A stretch of 64,000 nucleotides of DNA from Callipepla californica brunnescens (taxonomy: Eukaryota > Chordata > Aves > Galliformes > Odontophoridae), in the NCBI GenBank assembly GCA_023055505.1, contig JALIRH010000006.1, positions 27,067,105-27,131,104 on the forward strand. Reading direction: 5' to 3'. The notes below the pieces were generated by a model that made no database searches, had not been told where the DNA came from, and was given only the letters and a program-made list of their open reading frames with translations. Both the position numbers and the translations under genes were made by a program. The number at the start of each line of letters is the position of its first letter. The stretch's first letter is position 1. This document shows positions 35,361 through 49,626 of this stretch, piece by piece.

Positions 35361-36165
35361 AGACCTGGACAGGCTGAAGAGTTGGGTAGAGGTTTAATGA
35401 GAGCAAATGTAGAGTCTTGTGCCTGGGGAGGAATAACCACATGCACCAGTACAGGCTGGGGGATGACCTGCTAGAGAGAAGATCTGTGGAGAGGGACCTC
35501 AGTGTCCTGCTGGATGACAGGCTGGCCATGAGCCAGCAGTGTGCCCTGGTGGCCAAGAAGGCCAATGGGATCCTGGGGTGCATTAAAAAGACCGTGGCCC
35601 ACAGGTCAAGGGAGGTGATCTTTCCTCTCTACTCTGCCCTGGTGAGGTCTCACCTGGAGTACTGTATCCAGTTCTGGGCTCCCCAGTACAAAAAAGATGT
35701 GGATCTCCTAGAAAGAGTCCAGTGGAGGACCACAAAAATGATAAAGAGTGTGGAATACCTCCCTTATGAGGAAAGGCTGAGAGAGCTGATTCTGCTCAGC
35801 TTTAAAGAAAGAGGACTCAGAGGGGATCTGATCCACATCTGTAAATATCTAAGGAGTGGGAGGTAAAGGGATGAGGCTGGACTCTTCTCTGCAGTGTGTG
35901 GAGATAGGACAAGGGAAAATGACCACAAACTGAAGCATGGAAGTTCCACACAAATGTGTGTGGGAACTTCTTCACAGTGCAGTGAAGGAGCACTGGCACA
36001 GGCTGCACAGAGTGGTGGTGGAATCTTCTTCTCTGGAAATGTTCAAGATCCGCCTGGACACCTACTGTGCAACCTGGGCTAGGGAGCTGCTTTGGCAGGG
36101 GGTTGGACTCAATGATCTCTAAAGGTCCTTTCCAACCCCTACAGTTCTGTGATTCTGTGATTTTT
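35361..36165 (+). mobile_element. CR1 LINE 3' fragment with ORF2 remnant
   Basis: An approximately 800-bp CR1 in plus orientation. An open frame of 149 codons (35417-35866) encodes the C-terminal end of CR1 ORF2, downstream of the reverse-transcriptase core (motifs ERDLSVLLDD, KKANGILGCIKK, PLYSALVRSHLEY, LLERVQ, YEERLRELILLS, LRGDLI). The 3' end GGTCCTTTCCAACCCCTACA then TTCTGTGATTCTGTGATT is the CR1 terminal repeat. This is the best preserved copy in the window, so probably the youngest, but it lacks the catalytic domain and cannot move itself. Confidence 0.93.
35417..35866 (+). pseudogene. CR1 ORF2 C-terminal remnant
   Basis: 149-codon open frame inside the CR1 copy. It lacks the endonuclease and the reverse-transcriptase catalytic motifs and is only the region C-terminal to them. 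It is open by chance of recent insertion, not a host gene. Confidence 0.85.
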
Positions 36166-36180
36166 GTCAGCATTTTTTTT

Positions 36181-36219
36181 TATTTCCCATAGCCACGTGC
36201 TTTGTGGCTATAGGAAATA
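36181..36219. repeat. Short perfect-type hairpin beside a CR1 end
   Basis: ATTTCCCATAGCCAC (36182-36196) and GTGGCTATAGGAAAT (36204-36218) pair with one mismatch around a 7-base loop; a further T-A pair closes the stem. Confidence 0.75.
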
Positions 36220-39200
36220 GCACATAGTTGAAATACACCATATATAATGGTGCAGATATAATGAAATACATATTGTGAGACTTTTTTCAGCTTTGGAAAG
36301 AAGATGTTGTCAGACCTTTGCTCATGTTCCTGTCAATAGGAATTTGTATCCTGTGCAGGCTCATAAAGAGCACCTCACTGTGTATGCAGCAATGCCACAA
36401 GTCTAACCACAGATCAAATATATAAGAGAGGAGTTTCTTTCTGCTCTGTGACATTGAGCCTGGTAATCAATGCGAAGCAAAGCAGAATCAATTTTATTCG
36501 ATCAGTTAGGTTTTTAAATAATTGGCATTCACTCCAGTCTCTCAACAAAATAACAACCAGTATTTAGTGCTTGGCATTTTTCATCTGTTTTTTCCAAGCT
36601 TGTGTGATAACTGTTCTGATGTGAGAAATACTGTTGCCACTGGGGTGTGCAGAACAGATCCCACACCTATACCGGTACTGCGAATGCATCCCAAACTTGA
36701 GGGGAAGGTGCAGTACAGCATGTGTATGTTTGTTTCTGCTCAGTGCATATCAGTGGTCAGCCTCACCTTCAGATGCTGTAGGTTTTGCTCTTTTGATTTC
36801 ATCCTGCTATTTCTAGCACTGTAATGAAGGCAGTGTTGCACAGACCACACATTGCCAAGTGAACAATAGATTCTGAGATTTGATAACTTTTACTCAGACA
36901 AAAATCTCTTTTAAGTTTTGTTTGGGAGCATAGGAACTGCAATGTCAGGCTCGATATGAATGCAGATGTCTGAAATACTGACAGTGACATCTTTGTTTAT
37001 CTCACCTTATCTATGTTTTTGTACGATTGTTCAGAACACTTTCTAAAGGCTATCTAACACCACCACCAGCAGCAACAAGTTTATATTTGTAGGATACACT
37101 CTATTGGTGTAAAAATGTGGACCAGGCATCGCTCGGTCTACACAAAGACTCTGAGAGGAGCAAAGGAAACCCTGATGGTTTTTGCACCCCATGAACTTCT
37201 CCTCATGCTCTGGGGACACATTTGACATTTGAACATGGGTGTCATTCTTGATGCCTCAGTGCCTGTTATTGCTATTGAGTGGTTCATTCAGCAGTGGATC
37301 AGGAAGCATTGCTGGAATATCTCTTCAAACAACACAAACAGCTAAGCAGGAGGAATTGCAGACTTCCAAGGCCAGGTTCTAAATTCTTTGATTGCCAGTG
37401 CTGCCTCTGTAGATGTCTCCGTGTCTCCCTAAGCTTATGTGACATCCAACTGGGACTTCTAAAATGCTCTGTCCAAGCTCATTCAAGGATCTGGTCCTTC
37501 ATCTCCCTCTGTTTTGATTTCCCAATTCTGAAATAGTTAGAAAGCCTTTGCTATTCAGAAGAACGTGAAAGGCTGCGAGGTGGCATGTTTCTATGTTTCT
37601 CCTGTCAGGTGGCAGCAGGATGCTGTCCTGAAGACTCCCCATCTTTTGGTGAGTAAAAAGATGAGCACCCACTGTGGACCTGAAATCTGCCCATGCAGTT
37701 CAGGAATACACAGTGCTGCTGTAAAATTCACATGCTTGCTAGCCACCTATTTGTCCAACAGCAGGGAAGAAGACATACCTGAAGCATTAAGTAGTGGTAA
37801 GAAAGCATTCCAGACCTTTAGCTGTGTAAAGTGACTCTCAATTGACTTTCTGATATTGTACCTGAATTTATATTGTTTGGCACTTGCGGTATGTGCAAAT
37901 TTTTTATTGTGTAAATATGACAGAAGCATATTGATCCCCTGTCCTAAGTGCTTAATCAAACTCAATTATACTGCTAACCATAAACTAGCTAACAGAAAGT
38001 TACTGCCTCAAAGTGTTACTAACTATGGATCAGACTTGAGTAAAGAAAGTAATCATTTATGTTATTTTTCTTGGGTGTGATAGAAACCTTTGCTTCCTGG
38101 AATCACAATGCTTTCATGTTTTGCTATTACGTTTCATTGTAGTCTTGTCTACTTTTATGTAAAGTATACTGATTTATTAGAAAGCTAACTCCACAGTAAA
38201 TTGATAATTGGATGCTGTTGAAAGAATGAGTTTCATTGATCTCATCAATGACCACAGACATTACTGAAGTAAACCTCTTAACAGTGCTGGGGCGTATTTT
38301 GGCCACAATCAATTTTTGTGAATCTTCCCTTCTTGTTTTTGGTTGTTATTTGGCACCAGCTACATTGATCTAAACCTGGTGCAGATTTAATGTCCAGAAT
38401 TTCTCTTGACAGAAAGTTTAATTACTTTTCAGTCAATGCAGGCTTCCCTTTATTATAGATTAAAAATCTGCTGTGACAATCTGTGTAAGTAACCTATGGG
38501 CACCCTTTGCATCAGTATGTGTGTGACATAGGTGGGGAGAGGACCATTCTCAGGGAGCTGGGCTGTAAATAAATGAAACATTGCACTTGCTGATGTTGAG
38601 TGGAGTGCTCTGAAGTATCTGATGGGAGGGAGATGCCACTTCTTACTGTTTATAATTATTTTAATTTATTGGATAGATAAAAACCATGGAGTAGTTTCAA
38701 GAGAATTATGCACACATAAGTAAAGCAAGTAAAGGTCACAGTTTTACCGAGGAGTGTAACTTCAAACCTTTGACTAATCTCACTACAGGTAGAATCTGAA
38801 GTCCTAAAAGTCTGCTTTTGTTAAACAACATAAGTTACAAGCTAAGTACATTTTTCAGGTGATTTCGAGAACTGAACCACTTTCTTCTCTCCCCTACCAG
38901 GCCATGTGTGGCTGGACACAAATGCAGCCATTTTGGCATTAAACTCTGTTGACTCACTGACAGCACAAACCAAAAGGCAAGAGCTGGTTCATGACAGGAC
39001 GGAAACGCTGGAAAAACCTTTACAAAGATATGTGAAAACAAAAATTTTAAGGTGCATCATCACAGTGTTTGAAATGTGGCTGACGTTTAGAATTATGAAC
39101 ACAGGATTGCTCTTTCATTTCACTCTAAAAGTTCATTAATTTTAATACTATTTTTAAAATAAGAAAATTCCGTGTGCTTCAGTTGAGATCCTACAGTTAA

Positions 39201-41680
39201 CATCTCTAGGGAAGTTTGCCTTCAGCTTGGAAGCACCTGTTTTTCAGGTGAGCCCTGAGGATTTCATTTAAATTAAATGTGAAATACTGTTCTGTGATGA
39301 ACCAGATATGTTACCTGAATTCCTTGATTTTATTGATGTTGCAGAATGAACAAGTGTTGAATGCACCTCTTGTCACACTCTGATAGAGAACAGGTTCTCA
39401 TTATTTAATTGAATGCACATTATCAGGTTTTTGGTTGTTTCACTTCTGGTAGTAGCTTCTTCTCATTCTTGGCTGGTGTAAAACAAAACAAAACAAAGCA
39501 GATAGTTGAATACCATTTACATTATATTTATTCCTTGGAAAAAAATTGACTGTCTTGAGGAATTTGAAAAATTTTTCAGTATTGGATCTTTCTATTTCTG
39601 ATATACCAGGTTGAGGAAATATATGCAGATTAGAAGTTCCATGATTTGGTTAAATGCACTAATAGATAAAGACAATCTTATTCAGCAGTATGTAAAATTT
39701 CACCATCTGAATTACAACCATTTCTGGAGAGGATTGCTGTCATCTTGCTCCTTCTGATTTGTGAACTGGCTGAAGATGAATGTTAGGTTGGCAATACTTT
39801 GCTTTGTTTTTATTAAAAAACACTTTTTTTTTTTTTAAGAGCCTATACTTCTTTAAACTGAGGATGAGTTTTGCAGTGCAGGTGAGAATGACAGGCTGAT
39901 GCTGAAAATCTTTATGATTGCATTGTATAGCTGAGAGTTTTCAGAAAGGGAAATGATTCTGTGTGAGTCACCCCACAGAACAACAGTGCTTTCCATCGCC
40001 AGGATCACTTCGAGCTTGTCTGGACCCTTTGTGACTCACCTGTCTGAGATGGAGGCAGTTAGATCTGCTGACCTGCTAATTCTGAATTCCCAGCCCTGTC
40101 CTACTGGCACAAAAGGAGACACATTTGATGCTGTATGCTCAGCAGTAGTTACATTTTAAAATTTTAAGTTCCTCTTCTGCTTAAAGGATAATTGAAAGAG
40201 AAAAAAAAACACAGTGCTCTATCTTTGTTCTATTCCAAAACTAGATTTAATAGAAAGATCATTGAATTCTTCTATGTACTAGTACAAGTAAGATAACCAA
40301 AGTATGTACAAGTACTTATTCAGTGTGAAAGAGCTTTGATAGTGCAAGTGTTAACTTCCCCGGTGACCTAAGTGAGATAGCGTAGTTTTATCCTCTTCAG
40401 AAAATTAAGCGTAAATTTTCTGATTCAATAACTCTCACTGACAACATTTATATTAGCACTCAGTGTGTTTATTAAGTTGTTTATTTGTTTTAATAATAAT
40501 AGCAATTTAATAAAGAGAAGAACTTAGATGAAAGTCAACAAACTTCCCATTATGCAGCTGGCTCATTTCAAGTAGAGAGAATAAATCAAATGATAAAATG
40601 CACTTTCTTGTTTGATTAAGAGACCAAAATTAGTCACTGTGGAAATATTTCAAATTATAAGAAGAAGCTTTCATTCTCTGTGCAAAAAGATGGACGTACA
40701 CGGACAGTGAATAATGTAATATTTGGCTGCATGTCTGTATGATTGCGTTATTCTTAAAGAAAGATAGGACTGAAAGGGGGATGTTTCATAAGCAAGAACA
40801 AAAATGTCATGTCGTGAAAGGAGCATAGTCCATTTTTGTGAAAGAACTGGTTAGAATAGCTGCAGTGCTATATAGGGTAACTATTTATCTTAGTGTAGCA
40901 AGTTTTTTGGAATTTCCACAGTAGAAGTGGGAGAATTTTCCAGTCTGCTGTTGAATTCCGTAAAGAATAAATATCTGTTCATTATCCACCTGTATGCACA
41001 AACTCTGAAGCCTGACTGTCAGAAAGGAAGAGGTCAGTGTGTGTCTGTTAAATATTGAAGACCATAAGTGTGTCTGTGTTCTTGTATCTTGAAAGCTCAA
41101 TCTGCCCTTGTACATGCAATCTGTGATGTAGTGTATCATCAAAAGAAAAGCTACTGAGTTTGTGCATGCATGCATGCTTAATTGATTTTTTCCAAGGTAC
41201 TTGCCTGGGTGTAGTATTGCATATTTTGAGGGCAAGATCAAAGAATAAAATAGTGCTAAGGAACAAGTTGCTTCAGTATGATAGTGATAAAAGGAACACA
41301 AATGACTATCAGATTTTGAATGTGGATGTTTTACACCAGTGCTCTTTCTGGGAAATCAAGATGAACTTTGGTGATGAAAAGGCCTGGGAAAATAGTTGTG
41401 CCAGAAAACGAGAAGACAATGGTACTGGCTGATTAAGAGTTTTATTTTCTCTTAAACAAAACTGTGATAGCCATTAAGAGTGGAACCATTGCCCCTGCAA
41501 ACACTGGGTTTCTCAGGGTTTTGCCAGAGGTTCTAATGTCCACTGTTCCTATAGCAGGATTTCACAGTCTGTGATATCTAAAGGGACCCATAACAGCAAG
41601 TATTGAAAATATTCCAATACTATTTGACAGTTTTGCCCTGTTAGGAAAATGCAAATGTTTGGAATGAGCAAATGACATCC
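36220..41680. other. Gene desert, no gene seen
   Basis: AT-rich non-coding sequence. Low-complexity (AAAAC)n run at about 39481-39498. Short open frames are not recognised. Confidence 0.5.
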
Positions 41681-41682
41681 AA

Positions 41683-42080
41683 GAAGAGGCTGAGAGAGCT
41701 ATGTTTCTTCAACCTGGAGAAGAGATGGCTAAAGGGAGATCCATTTCCTGTCTTTAATTCCTATAATTAGTAGTTAATCGTTGAGAAGATCAAGCCAGAC
41801 TTGGAGATGCACACCAAAAGAACAAGAGGCAGTGAATGCAAGTTGAAACAAGGGAAATTCTTACGGAGAACAGGAATTCTTCATAAGGAAGAAAATGTAG
41901 CCCTGGAATAGGTTGCCTGGAAACATTATGAAATATCTGTCCTTGGAAATATTAAAAACTTGGTCCAACAAGACCCCAGGAAGTCTGTTCTAGCTTTGAA
42001 ATCAGCCTTGCTTTGAGCAACGGGTTGAATTTGATAACATTCTCAGGCTCCTTTTAATTCAAACTATTCTATGATTTTAT
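41683..42080 (+). mobile_element. Diverged CR1 LINE fragment
   Basis: GAGGCTGAGAGAGCTATG, TTCTTCAACCTGGAGAAGAG, AACAAGAGGCAGTGAATGCA, CTGGAATAGGTTGCCTGGAA and the end AACTATTCTATGATTTTA follow the CR1 3' region in plus orientation. Frame is broken throughout; older than the 35.4 kb copy. An (AAAAC)n run follows at 42096-42114. Confidence 0.85.
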
Positions 42081-42084
42081 TCAG

Positions 42085-44470
42085 GAAAAAAGTAAACAAA
42101 ACAAAACAAAACAAAAGTTTCAAGCTTTTTGCATGCAACACAAGCTCTTTTCTAGAGACTTGACCAATCCTGTGATGAGTCTGTGACTGTCAGGGAATGG
42201 GAACGAATGTGCTGACTGGACTGTGACAGGCAGTTTGGATGTCTTGTGATGTGATTTGACATCTTCTTTGTGGTTTTGGTAGCGTAAATGGCTTTGATCA
42301 AAGAATATGGCCCTCCCATGCCTCTTTGGCAGCAGTGTGACTCATCTCAACTAAAATTTTGTCACTCTTGGGGTATGGAAATACTTACTGTGGAAACAAA
42401 AGTACAACCAAGTATTATCCTTCTCACTAGCGAAACAGTATCCTTGCAAGAGGAAGAGTGACAGATGGCTTCCCATGCGTAGCCCCGTAATTCACAACCT
42501 GCTTTATGTGAACCTCCTGGCTATTGCTTTCTTCTCTCCCTCATTTCCATTTCCATTCCCACTCCCACCATCCCTTGGGCCTTTGCCATCACCCTCCCAC
42601 TCTCTCCCCATCCTTGTATTGTTGCCTCTCTCCCACAGCACTCCTGCTCCCTTTTTTGCTCTTTCTTCATTGGCACAAGCTGAACTGCAGGTCTAGGGGG
42701 CTGTGAGCCAGCGAGAGGTGGCAAGAGTGAGGCCAGGCACCAAAGTGCTTCTAGGGTTCCTCTGCACTCCCATTAGTGTTATGTATCTCATCTGCTGAGA
42801 AGCACTCTTTTTGGATGTTACGGTTTGATGTGAGGAGATTTTTCACCTCAAAACATTTTGTTTAAATGATTTGTAAAATGCTCATTAGTGTAGGACACCC
42901 AGGGCAGGTTTCATTCAACTCCTTAGCTGTGAATTGTTTTGGTTTTTGCAGTGCACTGCATAGCTCACTCACTGTGTATGCATCTAAAGCATTTGTATAC
43001 CTTTCAGGGGAGGAAGATTTAATAAATGTATAACTTTCTTGAATACATCCAAATAGTAAAGTTTATTAAAAGTTCCTGAACTTTTGCCAGCTTTCAGTTG
43101 CAGTGGAGATCAGAAGTGCCTAATCTCTTGACGCTCAAGAGATTGAGCACCAGCAAAAACAAATATGCAACATGTGACAAAAATGAAGTACGAGTTTTTC
43201 CCAAGAAAACTTCTTTTTCAAGCATCCTACCTATGTGATACAAAGCAAAGATGTCATGTGAAGTTCAAACACAATTGTGTCCAAACTGGACTTGTTGAGA
43301 TCCAGTTGGATTTAAATGTGTGTAATTTCCCTTCTGAAGGCTTCTCACCTGTTTTCCATAATTAATTCAGTTACTGTTACCCACTGTCATTGTTGCATAT
43401 GGTTGCTCACAAGTTCCACAAAGTCCAGAGAATTCAGCATGTATGTTTCTGGAAACTTATGTCAGCTCGTTTGAATTGATGTAGGCACCAGTTCAGAAAT
43501 TTGACTACTCAAATGAGTGGAAAATGCAAAATGCTGAAGAACTGTGGCCTTCTGCCATTTGCAAGTTATAAAACAAGGAATGTTGCAAAGGGATGCCTGT
43601 TGTGCACAGAGAGACTGTAAGACAGGTTGGGGAGAAAGCACAGCTCCACTCTTACTTTCTGCTCCTACTGTGGCATGTGCTAAGCAGAAGCCTTTGGTCT
43701 TTGGAGTGCCTCCTGACTGCCTTTCTCCTTATGTGTCCCTGTGTGGCAATAGAAATTGAGTGGCTCTGCTATGCTGGCTAGGAGATTTTTGCAAGTTTTT
43801 ATTAAGCTGTAAAAAATATTTAACTTTACGAACTTAAAAATGCTGTGTTTAAATACTTCAAGTTTTCAGGTCATTCTTAAGATTGAGTATTGAGAGTCAA
43901 AATTAAAAGCCAGTTTTGAACCAAACAGATCCTACTCTGGTCTCTGAATAAAAGTAACGTTGGCAAAAACTTACCCAACATGTATCAGTCTCTTAAGTAC
44001 ATTCCATTCAAATATTCTATCAGTATTAACCCAGAAACATTAGCAACTATGTGAATGGAAAAATTTTGATAACGATTTAGTGACAGATAATGTGAACAGT
44101 GAGGAAAGGAGGGAAATGAGCTTTCTCCTATGGTTTATATTGCTCTAATGGTCAGAATGTTATATTATTTTGTTTTTTAGATGAGGTTAGCAAATCAGGG
44201 GGAAATATCAAAAAGGATGAAGTTTCTTTAAGATTTATGTTGGGATAAAATACAATCTTAATAAAGTAAAACTAGCTGTAAACAAAATACAGTACAACCT
44301 AACATAACTCATTTTAATCTCAACTGTTTTAAACTTTTCTTTCTTCTCAAGGATGCATTTGAAATTAGTTAATTAAGTTTAAGCAGAAGAAATATTCCTT
44401 TTTTTTTTTTAATTTTTATTTTTTGTGAGCGGAGAGAGAAAAGATTGTTTGCTCATCAAAGCATAAGCAG
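42085..44470. other. Gene desert, no gene seen
   Basis: Non-coding, with a pyrimidine-rich TTTCCATTTCCATTCCCA-type tract at about 42530-42660. Confidence 0.5.
42096..42114. repeat. (AAAAC)n run
   Basis: Successive AAAAC units just 3' of the CR1 fragment. Confidence 0.85.
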
Positions 44471-44499
44471 CTGCTGAGTCACAGCCTGGACCTCAGACG

Positions 44500-44640
44500 G
44501 AGCACCTGGAGAAAAGACCCCATCAGCCCTGGGAGCACAGGTGAAGGCAATTCAGCTGTGTGACCAGAAGGGTCCACCCCTCTTACATCTCATTTAAGGG
44601 CTGACTGCCACAGAGGATGGTTCTCTTGTTGGAGATCTCT
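44500..44640 (+). repeat. Dispersed repeat of unknown class, copy A
   Basis: Shares with 57586-57730 the ordered phrases GARCACCTGG, GAGCWCAGGTG, GTGWCYRGAAGGG, TCCACCCCT, CTCATTTAAGGG and GGAGATC at matching spacing. Similarity fades on both sides. CATTTAAGG could be a TATA-like box, so an LTR is possible; I do not recognise the family. Confidence 0.55.
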
Positions 44641-44644
44641 CTTT

Positions 44645-47600
44645 TGTGGGGTTTTTCCACTGAGCCTAGATCCTCAGGGGTGGGTGAGTATTCTATTTTC
44701 TTCTTTCTTTGTATCATCTTTTCATTGTGTTGGTTTTGTTGCTATTACAACTGTGTTATAGATTTTGGGGAAAGGTTAGGCTCACTTTGCAGAAGAGATG
44801 TTTTTTGTGTGGAAAAACTCTTCATGCCTTTGCTGTGTGAAGTGATCCCTGATTCAGCTGGCCTATTCAAAAGAAGAAGGTGTACTTACCCAGGGGGAGG
44901 TTTTTCTAAACTGTCCGGAACTACGTTCTTAAAGTTTTCCTGTAAAGAGAGAAAGGGAAAGAAAGAGTAATGAAGTACATTAAGACTTCTGGAGACTAAA
45001 AGAAGAAAAGAATGATGGAGTTGAGTCAAACTTAAATGATGGGTAAAGTCAACCTGTGGCTTGAAGCAAGGGCAAGCATTAAAGGGAAGAGCAAGATGCA
45101 GAGGAATGTTTGAGAGCAAAGAATTAGAGAATATAATGTGCTATTGCAGCAGAAGGCATCACTTCCTGAATTCTGTCTGGAAAAGTGCTATTTTGACCTT
45201 TTTTTGGTGAGCATCATGGCTTATAATAGGCAGTAGTGACACAAGATACAGTATTGTAGAAAGCAGTGGTAGAACTTACTGTGTTCAGTTTGTATAAATT
45301 GTTTCTGTTGAATTTTGATTCTCATTCTAGTAGCTAAGTACCTAGAAGTAGGATCTTGTTATCAGTGCTCTGGGGTTTCTAGGGAGAAGGAGGTGCTTAT
45401 GCCATCAGTAAAATTTCAGAATTGATTTGTGGAAGATTTATTCTTGATTGCACACATGCAAAAACAAGAAAACCAGGAAACAAAGCAAACAGCAAACTGG
45501 CAGAGTTGTTTATCAACTGTTTTGGAAAAGGTTGTTTCCTGCAACTGCGTAACATTAAAAATTGAGGTTTAATAGTCATTAGTGCCATTAGTGGAAGTAG
45601 AGGTCTATTCCAGGTCTTGCAGTGATTGATGATGTAAAATCACTGATCAACAAGTCAAAAACAAAGGACAGTTGGTGGCGTTCTGGGGCTTTTTTTTTTT
45701 GTTTTGTTTTCCTGTGGCTACATTATGTTTTATGTTAATCTGCATCTTCAGTGCTTGGCCCTAATACTTACCCCATCTAACCCTGCTGTAGTAATGCGCT
45801 TCCTGGGAAATTTTACAGAAACTTGGTCAGAGGAGGCTGGAGGAAACTGGTAGTGTGTGGAAATGAACGGACTGAATGTGCCTTTCTTGGCCAATGTTTT
45901 CTCATGGCTGTGTTTCCTGTAAAGTAACTTTTGCAATTTAGTCGCAAACCACAAAACATCTTCAGGTTTGCTTTTCAGATCAATTAGAACTATTTCAATT
46001 CAAAAACTAAGGTATCAGATAATCTATCAGACAGAAATCTTTTTTTAAAAGGTACCTCCAGAGGTACTTTATCAAAGAATATCGGTTCAGATGATGCTTC
46101 AGAAATATTTTTAAACAATAATAAAGGTAAGAAGTTCAACTGTACTTCTTAATAACTCTTTAGCAGCTGAATTCTTACACAGTTTATTGAGAGTGATTTG
46201 CTACTAGGAACTGCTTATCGAAACAGATGACATAAAAATGATCCTCCTCTTTGAACAGCAGGAGGGATTTATCTCCATAAGTGTTTACCAGGACTGTACA
46301 CGTGTTGAAATTTGTCACAGGAGAGATCAATAAGTGGGTACTGCTTGAAAAGTAAATCACCTGGGGAGACCCAGCAAATTGTCATTGTAGTGGAAGTATC
46401 TTGGTAGAAAGAGGTATCTGTCCATGTTCATTAGGAAGGAAAATGAAGAGGGACGGAGGGAAGGAGGAGGGTGGGTTGGCTAATATAATGACTAACTGTG
46501 GGGGGTTAACTCTTCCTGCTTGTGCTGTCAGAACTCTTGCTTTGAGTTAATTGATGTCTTTGGGGACCCCAGAAGGAGGTAACAAATTGTCTCCTTGTTG
46601 TACCAAATTCACTGACTCAACAGAGTAGTCAACAGAGTAGTCTTCAAATGCAGAGGGGGAATATTAAATGGAGCTGAGGATATTATCTGTATTTAATAAA
46701 ATACATTGCATTAGAATTTGAGGGAATGTTGAAACTATGGTAAAAATTGCTCATAGTGTCCAAGGCAGTTATGTAGGCATTCAGAAAAAGCAGAATATAT
46801 ACACTCAAACAGTGAGACTCTCTACTCAAAGCCCATTTATAAAGAAGGCTTGTTCCATTCATTTTCAGCAGACTTGGAATGGTGGTCTAAATTGGTGAGG
46901 GGGGAAGAACTTTTACATCTCACGAATGAAGAATTTCCATACTGGACAGTAAACCTGTTGCAAATATATGAAGAAATCTTCTAATAAAAACATGGTAGAT
47001 TCAAGAATCTTGGAAAGCTTTCCCTTTATTTTGTTGTTGCTATATGTAGCAGGCAGCAGGGAAAGCAGATCACAAACAAGATGAAGCATCATGCATAAGT
47101 GAGAGGAAATGGATATCACATCTAAAGATCTAGTGGGACTTAATAAATTTATTAGAAGTAACAAATTATTATTTTTTTACTTGAATTTCGAGTAATTTAA
47201 ATTTGTGATATTCCTAACTCCTGGAGTTTATGTGGAACTGCATGCTATAAAATATTTTGTGTCTGCTGAGCAGTAAAATTCCACTATTCCTGCACAAATT
47301 TAATTTTTGGTGAAACGCAGCCTGTGCAGGGTAGGAAATCCCGAAGATGCACAGAGCTTTATAACCATAGAGCTATGTTTTGTAGCTAATGTAACAAAGG
47401 CTAATAAAGGAAATGAATTCTCAGGTTCTGACATTGTGCAGCAGGTAATGCTTGTTTCTGAACCTTGAACAATGACACAGGCAGAGATAAAAAAAAAAAT
47501 ACTGATCTACATCACTAACTTCTTAAACCATGTCTCTGCTCTTATTCTTCTTATGCTCTTTAGGCTCTGTTGCATGCCTTTTCCAGCTTGTTCATAAAGA

Positions 47601-49540
47601 GAGACAAACTTCTGACAACAGCTTCATTCACTGCACAAGGCCTTTGAAAAGGTGTGATTAGAAAAGTGTAACTATGATGTGTACTTAAACACCTCCAGTA
47701 TGTTTGATGAAGACAGTGTCATAAGATGATTTAATAGAACTGAAGCCAGTGATCCCACAGGTCCCTTCAGGACCTATGTTCTTTAAGTCCATGCCATAAT
47801 GCAGTTACACTGTCTGGTGTGATCTAGCACCTCCTAATTCTAAGCGTTTTTTTGTTGTTTTATAATGGGAAGGATATCAGTAGCAGGCAATGTTTCTGCT
47901 AGTGACTGCAAAAAGAATTCTATCTGAACATAGGCTCTCCCTTAGTACTTCTGTTTTTAGTTAAGAATGTTCTAACAAGTAGGATTACTTTCATTTCATA
48001 CTTGACATCCTAGAACCATTCAAGAAGTCAGACACAAAACATGTCAGGAGAATGGAAGGCAAATTTTTTTAACCCTCTTTATCTTCCTCATACACACCCA
48101 AAGTAAAAGAAGCAAATATCCTGTGGGTTTAGTGTGTTACTAATACAGCCTGAGAATAAATCCTTTGCGTGAATTCACCTTGCAGAAGTCATTACAAAAG
48201 AGTGTGGATGTATAGACCTTTGGGCACAAGGACTTTATCTGAGCACTGCTGATACATCTGCTGATAAACTGTTATTGCATTTTTTGCTGCTGCTTTCTCT
48301 GAAGAGCCATAATAGGTCTGTACAATCACTAGGGAATAAAAACATCAGATAAAACTGTTCTTAGAATCTCTGTGAAATCTTCCCCTAATTGACCAAATAC
48401 ATTTCAGAGCTAGTTTAATTAGATATCTGTCAAAAAAAGAATTGAGTGTCTATTCAAAGCCTCAAGCAGTTAAAATAGATCTAGAAGTTGGCGACCTGCA
48501 AATATGTCAGTTCACAGAAAATGATGTAAGCTATCATCTGGTTTACTTTCGCCTTTTCCAGGGAAGCTGGCAAGCAGTTGCTGTGGCCTCTCTGTCTCTT
48601 GTCACCAGTGCCATGCAATTCATAAAAACAGGTATTTATACCACTTGTCAGCAATTTTTCCTTTGGAAGTGCTAACTATCATTTGCTTCACAGTTCAACA
48701 TTTTGTGTTCTGTGGGATGAGTATAATGGTAGCTAAAGAGAGAAGATTTTCTTGGGTGAAGCAAGGTTGATTTTAAAATGAGGAGAAACTGATCCTGGTG
48801 GACTTTTTCTTGGAGTTCTGAGTAAGCCACGAGATCCTGCCAATAGTAGTCAGACAAAGAAAGACTAAGGAAATTATAATATGCAAGGGAACAAATTCTA
48901 GGCTTTGTTTGATGCTTATTGTCTACCTTTTGCAGCACTGTGATAGTATCACTGTCAATTTGCATCAAGTTTGCCATTCTTAACAAATCAAACCTCTCTA
49001 CAAGCAATCCAGAAGTGAGAAGTGGGTAGAAAACTTATGTCTTCACTCTCCAGGGAATAAGTTACTTTGTCCTGAAGGCTTACTTCAACCTTGATTGTTA
49101 ATTGCCTCTGCTTGAATTACTGTCTGCAAGTCTATGACACGTGCTTTGCTGAATATTCTTCTAAATGTCTTTATAAAAACTATTGTCCTGTGGCATTCAA
49201 GTGTGTTTCTAGCAGTGCATTAAGTAATGAGTGACATCTGTCACATGATTTTTTTCTCTCTGAAAACATACCTGAGCCTTGCTCTATAAAATCCCTTCAA
49301 TCAAACAACTTGTACTGAAGTTATTTTAAAAGGAAATTCATCTCTTACACAAAGATAGTCTGACTGTTAGTAAAACCAATAATGATATTTTTGTACTACC
49401 CAGAAGTTTGAGTAGCTGGTGGGTACGCTAGCATCTGAACTGAGTAGAAGTATGTGGCAGACTATCTTGTACGTTAAAATGTAACAGGTAAAGCTGATGT
49501 ATGAGGTTTGCAGCAGCCACAGAACAACATGAGCTGCAAC
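44645..49540. other. Gene desert, no gene seen
   Basis: AT-rich non-coding sequence with no recognisable gene; a T-rich run near 45690-45710. Confidence 0.5.
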
Positions 49541-49544
49541 AGAG

Positions 49545-49626
49545 TAGACCGTAAGTGTCCAACCTTTTAGTTTGCCTGGGCCATACTGAGTGAAGAGGAA
49601 TTGCCTTGGGCTACATCTATGAAGAC
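49545..49626 (+). repeat. Possible hAT/other repeat fragment
   Basis: AGTGTCCAACCTTTTAG-TTTGCCTGGGCCATACTGAG-GAAGAGGAATTGCCTTGGGC has the form of a widespread vertebrate repeat end (GTGTCCAATCTTTTGGCTT…CCTGGGCCACA…). Family not established. Confidence 0.3.

Noticed and set aside
35417..35866. 149-codon open frame as a host gene
   Set aside because: Matches the C-terminal part of CR1 ORF2 and lies within a CR1 copy.
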